This document shows positions 22,799 through 32,753 of a DNA stretch of 64,000 nt, in pieces. The position numbers and the translations under genes were made by a program. This DNA comes from Anaeromicrobium sediminis (GTDB taxonomy: Bacteria; Bacillota; Clostridia; Peptostreptococcales; Thermotaleaceae), in assembly GCF_002270055.1 (NCBI RefSeq), contig NZ_NIBG01000001.1:470937-534936 (forward strand), read 5' to 3'. Below the pieces are notes generated by a model, which was not told where the DNA came from, made no database searches, and was given only the letters and a program-made list of their open reading frames with translations. Numbering within the stretch: position 1 is the stretch's first letter; each line of letters begins with the position of its first letter.

Positions 22799-25501
22799 CT
22801 ATTCAGGTGCCTTTAAATATCCAATTCCGCTTATAAATATGTTTGCTTCACATGGTGCATTCGAAATAAATTTTATAGTATGCCAACCAGCATAGTTTGA
22901 TAGATATGGTTTAATATCCACAGTTTTGTTATCAAACATGTCCCAACTAACATTAGGCACATCTGTTCCATCTATTCTTACTGTTAAGCATACATCAGTA
23001 GATGGTGTAATTCTTGTAGCTTCAATCCAAGGATCATGAATGGTATGGGTATGACCATACCCTGGATTGAACGTTACACCTGTGACATAAGAAGGCGAAC
23101 TCCTTGTTTGAAGATTAAGAGATGCACTCTTTAGAAAACTAAATCCACCATAATTACTACTGGTAGATAATGAAGCACTAGTTAAGTGTCCACTTGAATA
23201 GTCCTTATATGTGGAAAGACTAGCACCTGTTAAAACTGTCCCCGAACTACCTGAAGTTGTATTTAGACTCCCTCCACTAACATATGTAAACCCCATAATA
23301 CTCTTGTTTACGCTAACACTACCTCCTGCTGTGGCACTTCCAGTTTGATTCATAATAAAATCAGCACTATATCCTAAAGCCTTTTCCACACTAAGACTAA
23401 GTTCTAATTTTATAATATCTGATTTAGGAAAAGGAATATAAAATTTTGTTTCTAAATTTCCATTGTTGTAATTACCATCATTATCCTTAGTCCATACCAG
23501 ATTCAATCTATCACTGCTCCAAATTGGTGTTAAAATACCCCTTTCATCAAGTATAGTAGTTTGCCCATCTGGTGCGATTACCTTGAGTCCATAATGACTT
23601 CCAGAATGATTACCTAGCTGTACTCTTTTTGCATTATGATTATCAAATACCTCTATTCCACCTGAGCTAGTTATCTTAACAGAATTGTACAGTTTATTTT
23701 CCTTTAAGCTATTGCTAGCTTCATTTAAAGCTTCATTTGCTACATTCGTAGCCGCACTAGCTTGTTGTTGCGCATATTGTTTAACCTCTTCAATTTCGTC
23801 ATAAGTTGCTATATTTCCTTCATCAAATCCCATAAATAGTTCTCTACTATTATTTCTGTAAAAAGAAAGCCCAGAGTTATCTATTTTGATATAATCTCCT
23901 GGACTAATTTTATCATCATTATTAATTTTGTGTACTCTCAAAGAATTAGCATCCCATAGAAATGCGTTAGGAATATCTTTATTCCCTACTATAGTAAATT
24001 TAGATGTGCTTAGCTCTCCTGCTAAAAGTTCATCTGTATTTATTCCACTACTATTAATAGCTGTTCTATATTCAAAGTCTAATGTGTCATTATCCCTTTG
24101 AGCTAGTCCTATAATAGGCTTTTTGTTTCCAGTAGTTTTATCTGTAGAAGTTGTCATAATTATTATGGCCTTAGCTGTATCTATATTATCTGTATCTAAA
24201 ATCATTAATCCTTGATTGCTTCCTACTACATAACCTTGGCCAAATTTAATCATATCTCCAGAGTTCTTAATTCTATCATTTAACCACTTAGCAGATATGG
24301 TGCCTTCATTGTCTAGCATGTCATATATTTTATCCCAGCTATCTGATTTAGTGTCTACTTTATTCTTTGTATCATTTAACTTTGCTAGAAAATCTACTAC
24401 ATTGTCATTGAAATAGCCTATCTTTACATTTGACTCATTAAATTCATAAGGGTAGAATTCATAAGCAGTTATTCTAGCTTGAATCCTATTATGGATTTTA
24501 TCGTGTAGTATGTCTTTATCTTGAGTGATTACAGTCCAGCCTAGACCAAACTTCTCCAAATCTCCTTTTATTTTAGACAGCTCTATAATAGATATATCAT
24601 AATTTTCTATCTCTTGCTCTACCTTATGAAGTTCTTTTAATCCCTGGAGTAATATTTCTAACTGATCATCACTGTCTACTTTATATTCATTACATTTAGG
24701 TTTAGGATAATTAGCTATATACTTACTATCTATAAATATGTCTTTTAATTTTCCTTCCTCTACAGTTCCTATAAACTCCAGTACTTTATCAGTAGAATTA
24801 TTATAAAAGTAACCTTTAATCCCATCTGTTTCACAGTAGTATGGTATTTTAGTTATTTCTAATCCTTCTATAGTAAGGCCATCTTTTCCAAATAAAAATA
24901 ACCTAGTGGTAGTAGCTTCACTAGATCCTATTCTCCTTAAAGATTTTATATTTTTCCCATATTTAAATAGCTGTATTTTTTCTGCATTAATAGCTACCTT
25001 AAAAGTCACCTTTCTTCTTTCTCTATACATTTCTAAATCCCAAAGTTCTATCATTTTATTAATTAGTTTTATTGGACTTCCTCTTTCTGTGACTAAATAC
25101 TTTGGTTCGTATGTCCCTTCTACTTTTAATTCAAACTCAGTAGAATATCCACTAATTATATTGCATATTTCTTGTGGAGTAGCTTCTAGAAGTTCATAGG
25201 TAATTGGAATATAGTCGTCTAGCATTTCATAAAATACATGCTCTGCTTCTACTTCATACACAATACCATTGTTTTCACTTCTAGGTATAACTTCTTTAGT
25301 TATTTTAAATATTTCCCCAGCTACTTCAATATAATTTTCCATCTTTAAGTATTCTACTTTGCTGTCCAATGGATTTTTTAAAGTAAGTTTATACGCTCCA
25401 TTTAATTCTTCTTTTATTTTTACATCAAACGCATTATGAAGTATGGCCTCAGGAGATTGCCACTGTGTGTCAAACTTATCATATACAATAGGCTTATTCA
25501 C
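22799..25501 (-). CDS. tail-associated lysin/minor structural protein (Prophage_tail, Tal-like)
   Basis: 900 aa. The first ~360 residues match the phage minor structural protein N-terminal region (Prophage_tail endopeptidase type): 'GAYKLTLKNPL', 'VEAEHVFYEMLDD', 'RGSPIKLINKM'. The middle is a coiled coil plus beta segments, and the C-terminal ~230 residues are Ser/Gly-rich with a 'GYGHTH' motif, probably a receptor-binding part. It forms the tip of the siphophage tail hub. A hairpin follows the stop (22779-22805). Confidence 0.8.
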   Translation of the reverse strand: MNKPIVYDKFDTQWQSPEAILHNAFDVKIKEELNGAYKLTLKNPLDSKVEYLKMENYIEVAGEIFKITKEVIPRSENNGIVYEVEAEHVFYEMLDDYIPITYELLEATPQEICNIISGYSTEFELKVEGTYEPKYLVTERGSPIKLINKMIELWDLEMYRERRKVTFKVAINAEKIQLFKYGKNIKSLRRIGSSEATTTRLFLFGKDGLTIEGLEITKIPYYCETDGIKGYFYNNSTDKVLEFIGTVEEGKLKDIFIDSKYIANYPKPKCNEYKVDSDDQLEILLQGLKELHKVEQEIENYDISIIELSKIKGDLEKFGLGWTVITQDKDILHDKIHNRIQARITAYEFYPYEFNESNVKIGYFNDNVVDFLAKLNDTKNKVDTKSDSWDKIYDMLDNEGTISAKWLNDRIKNSGDMIKFGQGYVVGSNQGLMILDTDNIDTAKAIIIMTTSTDKTTGNKKPIIGLAQRDNDTLDFEYRTAINSSGINTDELLAGELSTSKFTIVGNKDIPNAFLWDANSLRVHKINNDDKISPGDYIKIDNSGLSFYRNNSRELFMGFDEGNIATYDEIEEVKQYAQQQASAATNVANEALNEASNSLKENKLYNSVKITSSGGIEVFDNHNAKRVQLGNHSGSHYGLKVIAPDGQTTILDERGILTPIWSSDRLNLVWTKDNDGNYNNGNLETKFYIPFPKSDIIKLELSLSVEKALGYSADFIMNQTGSATAGGSVSVNKSIMGFTYVSGGSLNTTSGSSGTVLTGASLSTYKDYSSGHLTSASLSTSSNYGGFSFLKSASLNLQTRSSPSYVTGVTFNPGYGHTHTIHDPWIEATRITPSTDVCLTVRIDGTDVPNVSWDMFDNKTVDIKPYLSNYAGWHTIKFISNAPCEANIFISGIGYLKAPE

Positions 25502-25526
25502 ATTATCACCACCTTTCTATACATAA

Positions 25527-25552
25527 AAATAACACCTATTCTACAGGTGCCT
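25527..25552 (-). terminator. hairpin at end of 66-aa gene
   Basis: Minus strand GGCACCTGTAGAATAGGTGTT followed by ATTTTT; a similar stem lies after the Tal-like gene (22779-22805). Confidence 0.5.
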
Positions 25553-25736
25553 CACTACTTTCATTATCTTCTTGAGGGTATAACTCGATTAACCGATCCA
25601 TATCAGCTTGATCTAATGCTCCAAACATTACAAACATCTGTAATTCTGTATATACATTTGGTTTTGGCTTTAAATTTCCTTTTATAATTTCCTCATAGCT
25701 TTGTATTAACATTGCTTTATCATTTAATATAAACAT
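25536..25736 (-). CDS. small tail-region protein, 66 aa
   Basis: Acidic C-terminus (PQEDNESSEAPVE). Lies between the fibre-like gene and the Tal-like gene in the late operon, 10 bp after the former. Possibly a XkdX-class small tail protein; not recognised with certainty. Confidence 0.6.
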   Translation of the reverse strand: MFILNDKAMLIQSYEEIIKGNLKPKPNVYTELQMFVMFGALDQADMDRLIELYPQEDNESSEAPVE

Positions 25737-25746
25737 CTTATTCCCC

Positions 25747-28239
25747 CTACTTGTTTTCTAAGGCTGTTATTCTAGCATTTTGCATAGCTAATGCTAGTTG
25801 AGTTTCTGTATAAGCTAATGCTACAAAATCTTCTAAGCTACTAATTTTTCTCTCATTCTTTTGTGTCATGGCCACAGCATTTAATAATGTAGATTTGCTA
25901 TTCATGTCTACTATATAACTTATTTCAGCTCCAGCATCTTCTTCTGGTCGAATAGGAGCATATACCTCTACTACATCATTATCTTGCAGCTCCATAATAG
26001 TAGCTGATAGCCCATCATCTGAGATAGTAGGAGTAAATGGTATTTCAACTATTTTCCCATCTAACAATTTTTCTATTTTATCAATTTTACTAATAGGATT
26101 CTCAAATACTAATCCACCTTTTGAACCGTCATATGTATGCTCATCTTTGTGGTATGGAATTCTCTCTACAGTAGTTCCTTTTCCAAAATTCATAGGTAAT
26201 GAACCACTAACCTTACATGGTAACATTTTGACCTCTGCCAACTGATAAGTTACAGCAAGTAAACCTTCAATTTCAGCTCTAGCAGTTGTAACTGTCCCTT
26301 TCTCAATAACAAATGCGATTCTTTGTTGTACTCCCGATGAACTATAAGTAAAAAATTCACCTACATCCGTAACTGGTATATCGATACTGTAGACTGTTTC
26401 GCTTTTACTGGGAACATTCACCTGTCTTGTTGCAATGTTTGAAGGACCTAAGTCTATACAATCATTAGGTAATATATATGTTATATAGTCTACTGCAGGT
26501 AAACTTGTATCCATACTAAGATAGTCAGAACTTTGGATTACATAATCATCACTATACTTTTTAGTTAGAGTCTTAGTTTCAAGATTAACTTCGCCTTTAA
26601 CGTTTCCCACACTTCTAGGTGGCTTTGGTGCTTTAATAAAACATCTACTCTTTTTATATTCATAAGTTCCATCTTTTATATCCTCGTAATTGTTAGTTAC
26701 TAATAACTTTTTAATTTTATATGGGTCAGGTGCATACGTTGAGTGTCTTCTAAATAAAATCCTTATATATCTTATGTCTTTTGGTAATTTATAGTATTTT
26801 TCTCCCCCAGCTTCTACATCATTTGTGAAACTTCGAGACCTTCCAGTTGGTAATTCACTGTCTGTAACAGGTATAAAGTTCTCATCGTAATGTCTCACAG
26901 AATCGTAAAATAAGGAACTATTTTTAGTTAAACATTCAAAAACATACTTCGTCCCAATAAAGTGGTCATCACTAATTACTTTCACAGGTATAAATGGAGT
27001 GTAAGCCTCGCTATTTTCATCTGGTAGCACTATATATTCTCCATCAAAAAATGCCCCATTTAATAGAGTCCATTCACTATTGAAATAAGGACACCTGTTA
27101 ATTCCTACAGATTCAATAGCAATTTCATTAGCAGTAGATTTAACTCCTGTAGAAATATAATGTCCCACAGTATCACTTTTTCTTACTTTTGCTTTTCTAT
27201 ACCAAACCCTTCCTGTATCTCCACTAGCAGTTGTTCTAGCTGATGTTTTCAAAAGCACATATTTTGCATTTGGATTGGTTATTTGAATGTTTTCGAACTT
27301 AATTATATTAAATGCAGTATTAGTGACATCTGCACTTCTTAATGTTTCTAAATAATTTTTTGAAGAGTCATATATTTGCACAGAAAATCTTCCAACAATG
27401 TTACCATTAGTTACTTGCACTCTACTTTGAATAGATACACTTACAACATCATTTAAATCAACGCTAATAAAATCAGAAACAACATTAGCTTCACCAACAC
27501 CCGTTGAATTTGTTATTTCAATAACTTGTGCCCCAAAAGTCGTAGAAAAACTTCTTGTTGCTGTTATAACAGCATCTGTACCCCCATCTTTAAAATCATC
27601 AACAACACCATCTCCATCTGTGTCTTTATCCATGTTAGATGATTTAACTAAGTTTTCATCAGTAATTCCACCAATCACGACCTCTTTAACTGGCCCATAT
27701 GTCGAAGTTAACTCTAATTCAATAGGTTCTCTCTTTTTATTAAGTCCTTTTCCTAGAGTAAAGATAGATTCAGTATTAGTTATAACTTCTGATTTCTTTT
27801 CGTCTTGGGTATCTTCTTCTAACTTCTTAGTCCTACCTAGTTGATCATCCAATCTCTCTTTTAAATTCTCATGTACAGTTCCTTCACTATCCACCAAGGC
27901 TTGACTTACACGTGGATCTACTTCTGTACCTCCAGCTACAATAGCTTTAACTTGATCTTGTACATTATCTACTGCATCCTTCACATTGTTAGTACCTGTG
28001 ACTTTGCCCTCATAAGTTATATTTTCAGATGGATGAGCTGCAGTAGATTCTAAGTGCTCTTTATGCTTATTTTCTATATCATCTTCATTAGCATTGACCT
28101 TATTTTCCAAGTATTCTTTATTCCCACTAGCTGTATTCTTTACCTCATTAAAATCACGCTCTATCATCTCATTGTTAGAATTTAATTTTTCCTTTAAACT
28201 TAAAAGTGTATCTCCTACAAAATCATTATATTTACTCAT
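25747..28239 (-). CDS. phage tail fibre/baseplate structural protein
   Basis: 830 aa from ATG 28239, which has AAGGTGATAGAA before it. N-terminal coiled coil (about 5-60), then 'HPSENITYEGKV' and 'NVKDAVDNVQDQV', typical of Gram-positive phage fibre N-termini, then beta-sandwich-like domains with an Asp-rich Ca-binding-like loop (DKDTDGDGVVDDFKDGG). The end (QLALAMQNARITALENK) is a short coiled coil. Probably a host-recognition protein. Confidence 0.75.
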   Translation of the reverse strand: MSKYNDFVGDTLLSLKEKLNSNNEMIERDFNEVKNTASGNKEYLENKVNANEDDIENKHKEHLESTAAHPSENITYEGKVTGTNNVKDAVDNVQDQVKAIVAGGTEVDPRVSQALVDSEGTVHENLKERLDDQLGRTKKLEEDTQDEKKSEVITNTESIFTLGKGLNKKREPIELELTSTYGPVKEVVIGGITDENLVKSSNMDKDTDGDGVVDDFKDGGTDAVITATRSFSTTFGAQVIEITNSTGVGEANVVSDFISVDLNDVVSVSIQSRVQVTNGNIVGRFSVQIYDSSKNYLETLRSADVTNTAFNIIKFENIQITNPNAKYVLLKTSARTTASGDTGRVWYRKAKVRKSDTVGHYISTGVKSTANEIAIESVGINRCPYFNSEWTLLNGAFFDGEYIVLPDENSEAYTPFIPVKVISDDHFIGTKYVFECLTKNSSLFYDSVRHYDENFIPVTDSELPTGRSRSFTNDVEAGGEKYYKLPKDIRYIRILFRRHSTYAPDPYKIKKLLVTNNYEDIKDGTYEYKKSRCFIKAPKPPRSVGNVKGEVNLETKTLTKKYSDDYVIQSSDYLSMDTSLPAVDYITYILPNDCIDLGPSNIATRQVNVPSKSETVYSIDIPVTDVGEFFTYSSSGVQQRIAFVIEKGTVTTARAEIEGLLAVTYQLAEVKMLPCKVSGSLPMNFGKGTTVERIPYHKDEHTYDGSKGGLVFENPISKIDKIEKLLDGKIVEIPFTPTISDDGLSATIMELQDNDVVEVYAPIRPEEDAGAEISYIVDMNSKSTLLNAVAMTQKNERKISSLEDFVALAYTETQLALAMQNARITALENK

Positions 28240-28256
28240 TTCTATCACCTTCTTTC

Positions 28257-29081
28257 CTAAAGGAATGTATGTCTATAATCAAATTTAAGCCTTGAAATAT
28301 TCAAACTTTCTCCAGTGATTTTAACCTCATTTAACCCTGGTTCAAAATATAAAAAATCGCCTTGCCAGTTGGCTAAAGCGTTCGTAATATCACTATTAAA
28401 TTCTTTTGTCACAGTCATTTCCTTGCAGTCTATATAAATTTTCTCATTTTCATTAATCGGACCATAGGAAGTAGTTATGTTGTTTGCTTTAATATTTATT
28501 ACATCGCATGTCCCTTCTATTTCTATAATAGGCACTGCTATATATGTACCAGCATTGTTTACCATAATAGTTTTATGCGTAGTAATATTATTAAATTCTA
28601 CATCATTATACTGGTCCAAATATATGTGATTTTCTATGGTCATTTCACTATCTAAAGTTAATGGACCAGCCTTATCTATGGAGTATCTAAACCCATCAAA
28701 GCAAATAAAGCCTAGAGTAAATACTCCCATGCTCATTATTTCATCTAGATCTAATTGATTGTTAAGATCAGCATAATATATAATATCTGGCTTATCATCA
28801 AACCGAAGGACCACTTCTTTAGATAACTTTTTCATTAAATCCATTATCTTTCTTTTAGTCTCAGCTCTATGATCTTTTGCTATAGTACATTCAATAATAA
28901 TATTTCTAGGTCCATATATCTTTTCTTGCTTAATAGATCTATTGGCTCCTGGTATAGTTATAGATTTTATTTCTATGCTAGGAGTTTCAGGAGCTTTTTT
29001 CTTTTTCATGTATATGGAGAAATCAAAGTAGGAATGAAGCCATGTCAATTCACTTTCATATTTCATTTGAAAACCATTCAT
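28257..29081 (-). CDS. distal tail protein (Dit-like)
   Basis: 274 aa. 'IPGANRSIKQEKIYGPRNIIIECTI' region (quoted in part: IPGANRSIKQ, YGPRNIIIECTI) and 'GFICFDGFRYS' match phage tail component/Dit proteins, which form the hexameric hub joining tail tube and tip. It follows the tape-measure genes directly, the usual position. Confidence 0.8.
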   Translation of the reverse strand: MNGFQMKYESELTWLHSYFDFSIYMKKKKAPETPSIEIKSITIPGANRSIKQEKIYGPRNIIIECTIAKDHRAETKRKIMDLMKKLSKEVVLRFDDKPDIIYYADLNNQLDLDEIMSMGVFTLGFICFDGFRYSIDKAGPLTLDSEMTIENHIYLDQYNDVEFNNITTHKTIMVNNAGTYIAVPIIEIEGTCDVINIKANNITTSYGPINENEKIYIDCKEMTVTKEFNSDITNALANWQGDFLYFEPGLNEVKITGESLNISRLKFDYRHTFL

Positions 29082-30746
29082 CTACTTCACTCCTTTTCTC
29101 CTTAACATTTCCTTTACTTCATTAGTAAGTTCCCCTACTACTTCCTGCTTTCTCTGCGGAGTATCTACTACCCAGGTTCCTCCTACATTCATATTTAATA
29201 CTAATGGTTGTGTTCCTTTTATCGAATGTGCCATTCCACTAATGCTACTACTATCTAAGCTCAATACATTATTTAATGTATCCTTTATACTTTTAGTGTC
29301 TAATCCTTTTAATAATGTTTTAGAAAATGGCTGCAAGAACTTATCAAGTTTACTAAGTGGTCCTTTTTTAGCGGGAGAATGAAGTTCTGAATAATCACTT
29401 ACTATACTCATCATCTGCCCCATGGTACGCTCTAAGTCTCTTTTCTTGCTTTCGATACCTTGGATGAACTCCTGCATTAATGTTTTACCACTTTTATAAT
29501 AAGTATTTTGTTTCCCCTGCAGCATATTAATTACTTGATCTTGTGATTTAGTCATTATATTTTTATAGTTCTTACCAAACTGCTCTGCAGCTGCTTCCAT
29601 TTGCTTATGATGTTCTCTTATAACATATTCTTGCTGATCTAACTTCTCTTTTTCCTTCTTATAATATTCCTCTAAATTACTAAGCCTTTTTTCTAGGCTT
29701 TTCTTCTGATTATCAAACACTTCATTAGATAGCTTAACTAACTTATTCCTTAGCAGTTCCTTTTCCTTAATCAAGCTTTCATAATGGATCTCCGTTTCCT
29801 TTATTTCTTTTTTATATTTAGCCTTTAGGTCCTTAAGCTCCTTATCATATTGCCTTTTGACTTCTTTTCTCTCATCCTCTAGCTTATCTAATTTGCTTTT
29901 CTTTTCGTCTTCTAAAGATTCTTTTTCTTTATTGGCCTTTTCTTCAATAGAGTCTATTTTATCTTGTAGCTTGCCTATTTCTATTTCCTTTTCTTTATCT
30001 GCAATTTCTTTCTGAATATCTAATATTTCTTTCTGCAGTTCCTTAGCTTTTTCTTGAGCTTCTTTAGTGGATGCCTTTGAATACTTGTTATATTGCTTTT
30101 GTAATTCTTTTAATTCTTTCTTCTTACTACTAAAAAATAGGTCATTATTCTCCTGGGTTTGTTCTCCCCTTAAAGCTTTTATTTGGTCATTTAATATCTT
30201 GATTTCTTTAGCTGCAGACTCTTCTATGTATTCTATTTTCTCATCATAATAGTCTCTTACCTTATCCATTCTTCTATCAAGGCTATCTAATTCTTCTCTT
30301 TCTTCCTCCCTTAATGCATCTATGGCCTCGTTCTTTTCATCATTGAGCAAATCTAACTTTTCTCTCTTTTTATCTTTTAATAAATCTATCTCTTTATTAA
30401 AACTATCTTTGTATCCTTTAACTATTTTACGTCTGTTTTCTTCATTCTTATCAAGTTCTTTGTCTAAGGCATCTTTTACATTGTCATAAGCTTCTTCCAA
30501 TATATCCTTTTCTCTATCAATTTTATCCTGTTCTATATCTAACCATTGATCAGCACACTTTTTAACATAGGATACTCTCTTACTTAATGTGGCTTTAGTT
30601 CCCCTAGTTACACTACTGTACTTTCTTTTTTCTACTACTGCTTCACCTTTCATGGCATTCTCATGAGCCTTTCTTCTGGCATCATAATAGGCAACATAAT
30701 CATTTACATAGTCTCTGTTGTTGTAAGTAAATCTTCTGGCACTCAT
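29082..30746 (-). CDS. tape measure protein, C-terminal part (554 aa)
   Basis: Almost entirely coiled coil (residues about 60-390), ending with 'LHSPAKKGPLSKLDKFLQPF' and 'LKGLDTKSIKDTL', a variant of the SPS-type C-terminal motif of tape measure proteins. It is in the same frame as the upstream gene, separated only by a TAG and seven codons, and its own ribosome site is weak. It is therefore best read as the second part of one 983-codon tape-measure frame. Confidence 0.8.
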   Translation of the reverse strand: MSARRFTYNNRDYVNDYVAYYDARRKAHENAMKGEAVVEKRKYSSVTRGTKATLSKRVSYVKKCADQWLDIEQDKIDREKDILEEAYDNVKDALDKELDKNEENRRKIVKGYKDSFNKEIDLLKDKKREKLDLLNDEKNEAIDALREEEREELDSLDRRMDKVRDYYDEKIEYIEESAAKEIKILNDQIKALRGEQTQENNDLFFSSKKKELKELQKQYNKYSKASTKEAQEKAKELQKEILDIQKEIADKEKEIEIGKLQDKIDSIEEKANKEKESLEDEKKSKLDKLEDERKEVKRQYDKELKDLKAKYKKEIKETEIHYESLIKEKELLRNKLVKLSNEVFDNQKKSLEKRLSNLEEYYKKEKEKLDQQEYVIREHHKQMEAAAEQFGKNYKNIMTKSQDQVINMLQGKQNTYYKSGKTLMQEFIQGIESKKRDLERTMGQMMSIVSDYSELHSPAKKGPLSKLDKFLQPFSKTLLKGLDTKSIKDTLNNVLSLDSSSISGMAHSIKGTQPLVLNMNVGGTWVVDTPQRKQEVVGELTNEVKEMLRRKGVK

Positions 30747-30767
30747 TATTCTTTGCTCAGTCTCATA

Positions 30768-32033
30768 CTACTGATCAGTTTTATCTTTTAGTTTATCTAA
30801 AGCCTCACCCACCTTAGGAATCCAGCCTAATAATCTTTGTAAATCTCCAATGATATCTCTAATTACTGTGGCTATAATTATTTTTATTCCACCCCAAGCT
30901 TGCTGTATATAGTACTTGGCTTTATCGTTAGTTTTATACAAAGTTATTAGTGCTGTTATCAATCCTGCTATTAAGCTAACTATTAATAATATGGGATTCG
31001 CCTGCATAACTGCATTCATTAACGCCTGCTGCATGGTCGCCGCTTGTTGCGCTGCAACAAATTGCATCATTAATCTATTGATAGTACTAAATATTGCATA
31101 CCCTTTTATAATAGTAAGTGTAGTAGCTAAGAAGGTAGTAAAGAATGTAAATTCAACTTTATGCTCCTTAATAAACTTCCCTAGATTTATAATGCCTTTA
31201 CCAAAGGCTATTAGAGAATCTATAACTAATGCCAATACCATCCCTACTTTTTCTGCCCATAGGCTTAGTGTTCCATCCTCTGATAACTCATTTATTGTTT
31301 CTAGTAATTCCTCTAAACTAGCTTTTACTTTATCAAATGCCTGTTCCCCAGCCTCTCTTCCAAAAGCCTTAAAGTTATCTATAATAGTAGATATTAATCC
31401 TTTTGCACTCTTAGACTGAGCTTCCATGGTTCCACCGAATTTTTCTTTTATTATCTTTTGTACTGCAGTAAGAGCTTTATCTACACTGCCAACATAAGCT
31501 CCACCACGGTCAAATTCTAATCCTTCAGCTTCTAATTCTCGCCTTGATATACCAAAGTCCCTTAGTCTTTGAAATGCTTCACCGAAGTCTCCAGAATTTA
31601 ACCTACCTATAGCTCTAGCTACCTCTGATATGTCTTTCCCAAATGCACTAGCTAAGTCTCCAGAGTCCTCTAAGTATTTCTTCGTGCTTAGTCCATATGC
31701 TTCAAGCAACTTTCCTGCCTCAACTACTCCTTCTAGTTGAAATGGTGTCTTAGCTGCGAACTCTGCTAACTCTTCCATCTTATTTTGGGCAGCTTCTGTA
31801 CTCCCTAGGAGTTTTTCAAAGGTAATTCTATATTGTTCAAACTGTGCATTTCCTCCAATAAAAAAATCCGTCAACTTTTTAGTTACGAATCCTGCAAACA
31901 TTATTTTTATTGCCCTTGATACACCGCTTATACTTCTTTCTAATCCTGTATTAGATCTTTGTGCCTGTCTTACTCCCGCTTGATAGCCTGAACTGTCTAA
32001 CCTTAATCTTGCTAATAATTGTCCTACTCTCAA
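30768..32033 (-). CDS. tape measure protein, N-terminal part (421 aa, ends at in-frame TAG)
   Basis: Begins 'RVGQLLARLRLDSSGYQAGV', followed by the tape-measure N-terminal domain ('FEQYRITFEKLLGST', 'AAKTPFQLEGVVEA') and hydrophobic helices at about 285-380 typical of the genome-ejection segment. The frame ends in TAG at 30768-30770, and continuing in frame gives the coiled-coil protein at 29082-30746. Either the protein is made in two pieces, the stop is read through, or the gene carries a point mutation. Confidence 0.85.
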   Translation of the reverse strand: MRVGQLLARLRLDSSGYQAGVRQAQRSNTGLERSISGVSRAIKIMFAGFVTKKLTDFFIGGNAQFEQYRITFEKLLGSTEAAQNKMEELAEFAAKTPFQLEGVVEAGKLLEAYGLSTKKYLEDSGDLASAFGKDISEVARAIGRLNSGDFGEAFQRLRDFGISRRELEAEGLEFDRGGAYVGSVDKALTAVQKIIKEKFGGTMEAQSKSAKGLISTIIDNFKAFGREAGEQAFDKVKASLEELLETINELSEDGTLSLWAEKVGMVLALVIDSLIAFGKGIINLGKFIKEHKVEFTFFTTFLATTLTIIKGYAIFSTINRLMMQFVAAQQAATMQQALMNAVMQANPILLIVSLIAGLITALITLYKTNDKAKYYIQQAWGGIKIIIATVIRDIIGDLQRLLGWIPKVGEALDKLKDKTDQ

Positions 32034-32045
32034 TATCTCACCTAC

Positions 32046-32704
32046 TTACCCTACAGAGAATCCAGCCTCTGTTAAAACACTTATTTCCTCTTCATCCTTA
32101 TCATCATTGTCTTCACCACTCATCTCTAATACATCCTTACCTGTAAGAGCTTCTACTATTCCAGCTCTCATTATCTTTATATCTGCTTTTAATTTCTCTA
32201 CTTCTCTTTTCTTAGCTTCTATGTATAGACACTGTAATTCTGACTTTGTATATTCACAAATAAGAGTGTTAAGAGTTATTCCATACTCAGCCATGACAAA
32301 AGTTAGTACAGAATCAATCTCTATATCCTCATTAGATTCAGAATTCCCATTTTCTCCTTCATCAGCAAAAAACCATTTACCTCTATAGCCTGCTCTAATA
32401 AATTTAATATTTCTCTTGGTGTTGCCTCTTCTACTACTTCTTTTTTAATACTTGGCACAAATATTTTAACACTCTCATATGGAACATCTAATACCATATC
32501 AATGATCTTACTCATTCCATTTGAGACAGCCTTCTCATCACTAGCCTCAATGTCTTTTAGTTTATCTAGTTCTTTAAAAAACTTATTTACTATCTTAACT
32601 AAATCACTCTTTGCACTTCTAAAATTTTTAATGCTTAATTCTTTAATCTCTATTTCTTCTCCACCTATAGGTACTATTGGATATTCTTTTAATAAAATAC
32701 TCAT
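32046..32704 (-). CDS. tail assembly chaperone fusion G-T made by -1 frameshift
   Basis: The first frame (32321-32704) encodes G. At 32367-32372 the sequence GG-TTTTTT-G allows a -1 slip. After the slip the frame is open (FFADEGENGNSESNEDIE and onward) through the frame at 32046-32294 to the stop at 32046, adding about 107 residues ('EYGITLNTLICEYTKSEL', 'KDEEEISVLTEAGF'). Siphophages with long tails commonly make G and GT this way, and the position between tail tube and tape measure is the expected one. Confidence 0.75.
32321..32704 (-). CDS. tail assembly chaperone G
   Basis: 127 aa, acidic and helical ('IEIKELSIKNFRSAKSDLVK' in part: IKELSIKNFRSAKSD). Located between the tail tube and tape measure genes. 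It ends 15 codons after the proposed slippery site at 32366-32374, so most ribosomes would make this short form. Confidence 0.75.
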   Translation of the reverse strand: MSILLKEYPIVPIGGEEIEIKELSIKNFRSAKSDLVKIVNKFFKELDKLKDIEASDEKAVSNGMSKIIDMVLDVPYESVKIFVPSIKKEVVEEATPREILNLLEQAIEVNGFLLMKEKMGILNLMRI

Positions 32705-32753
32705 TGTTATTAATCCTCCTAAAATAAATTAGAGGGCTTAATTGCCCTCATTA

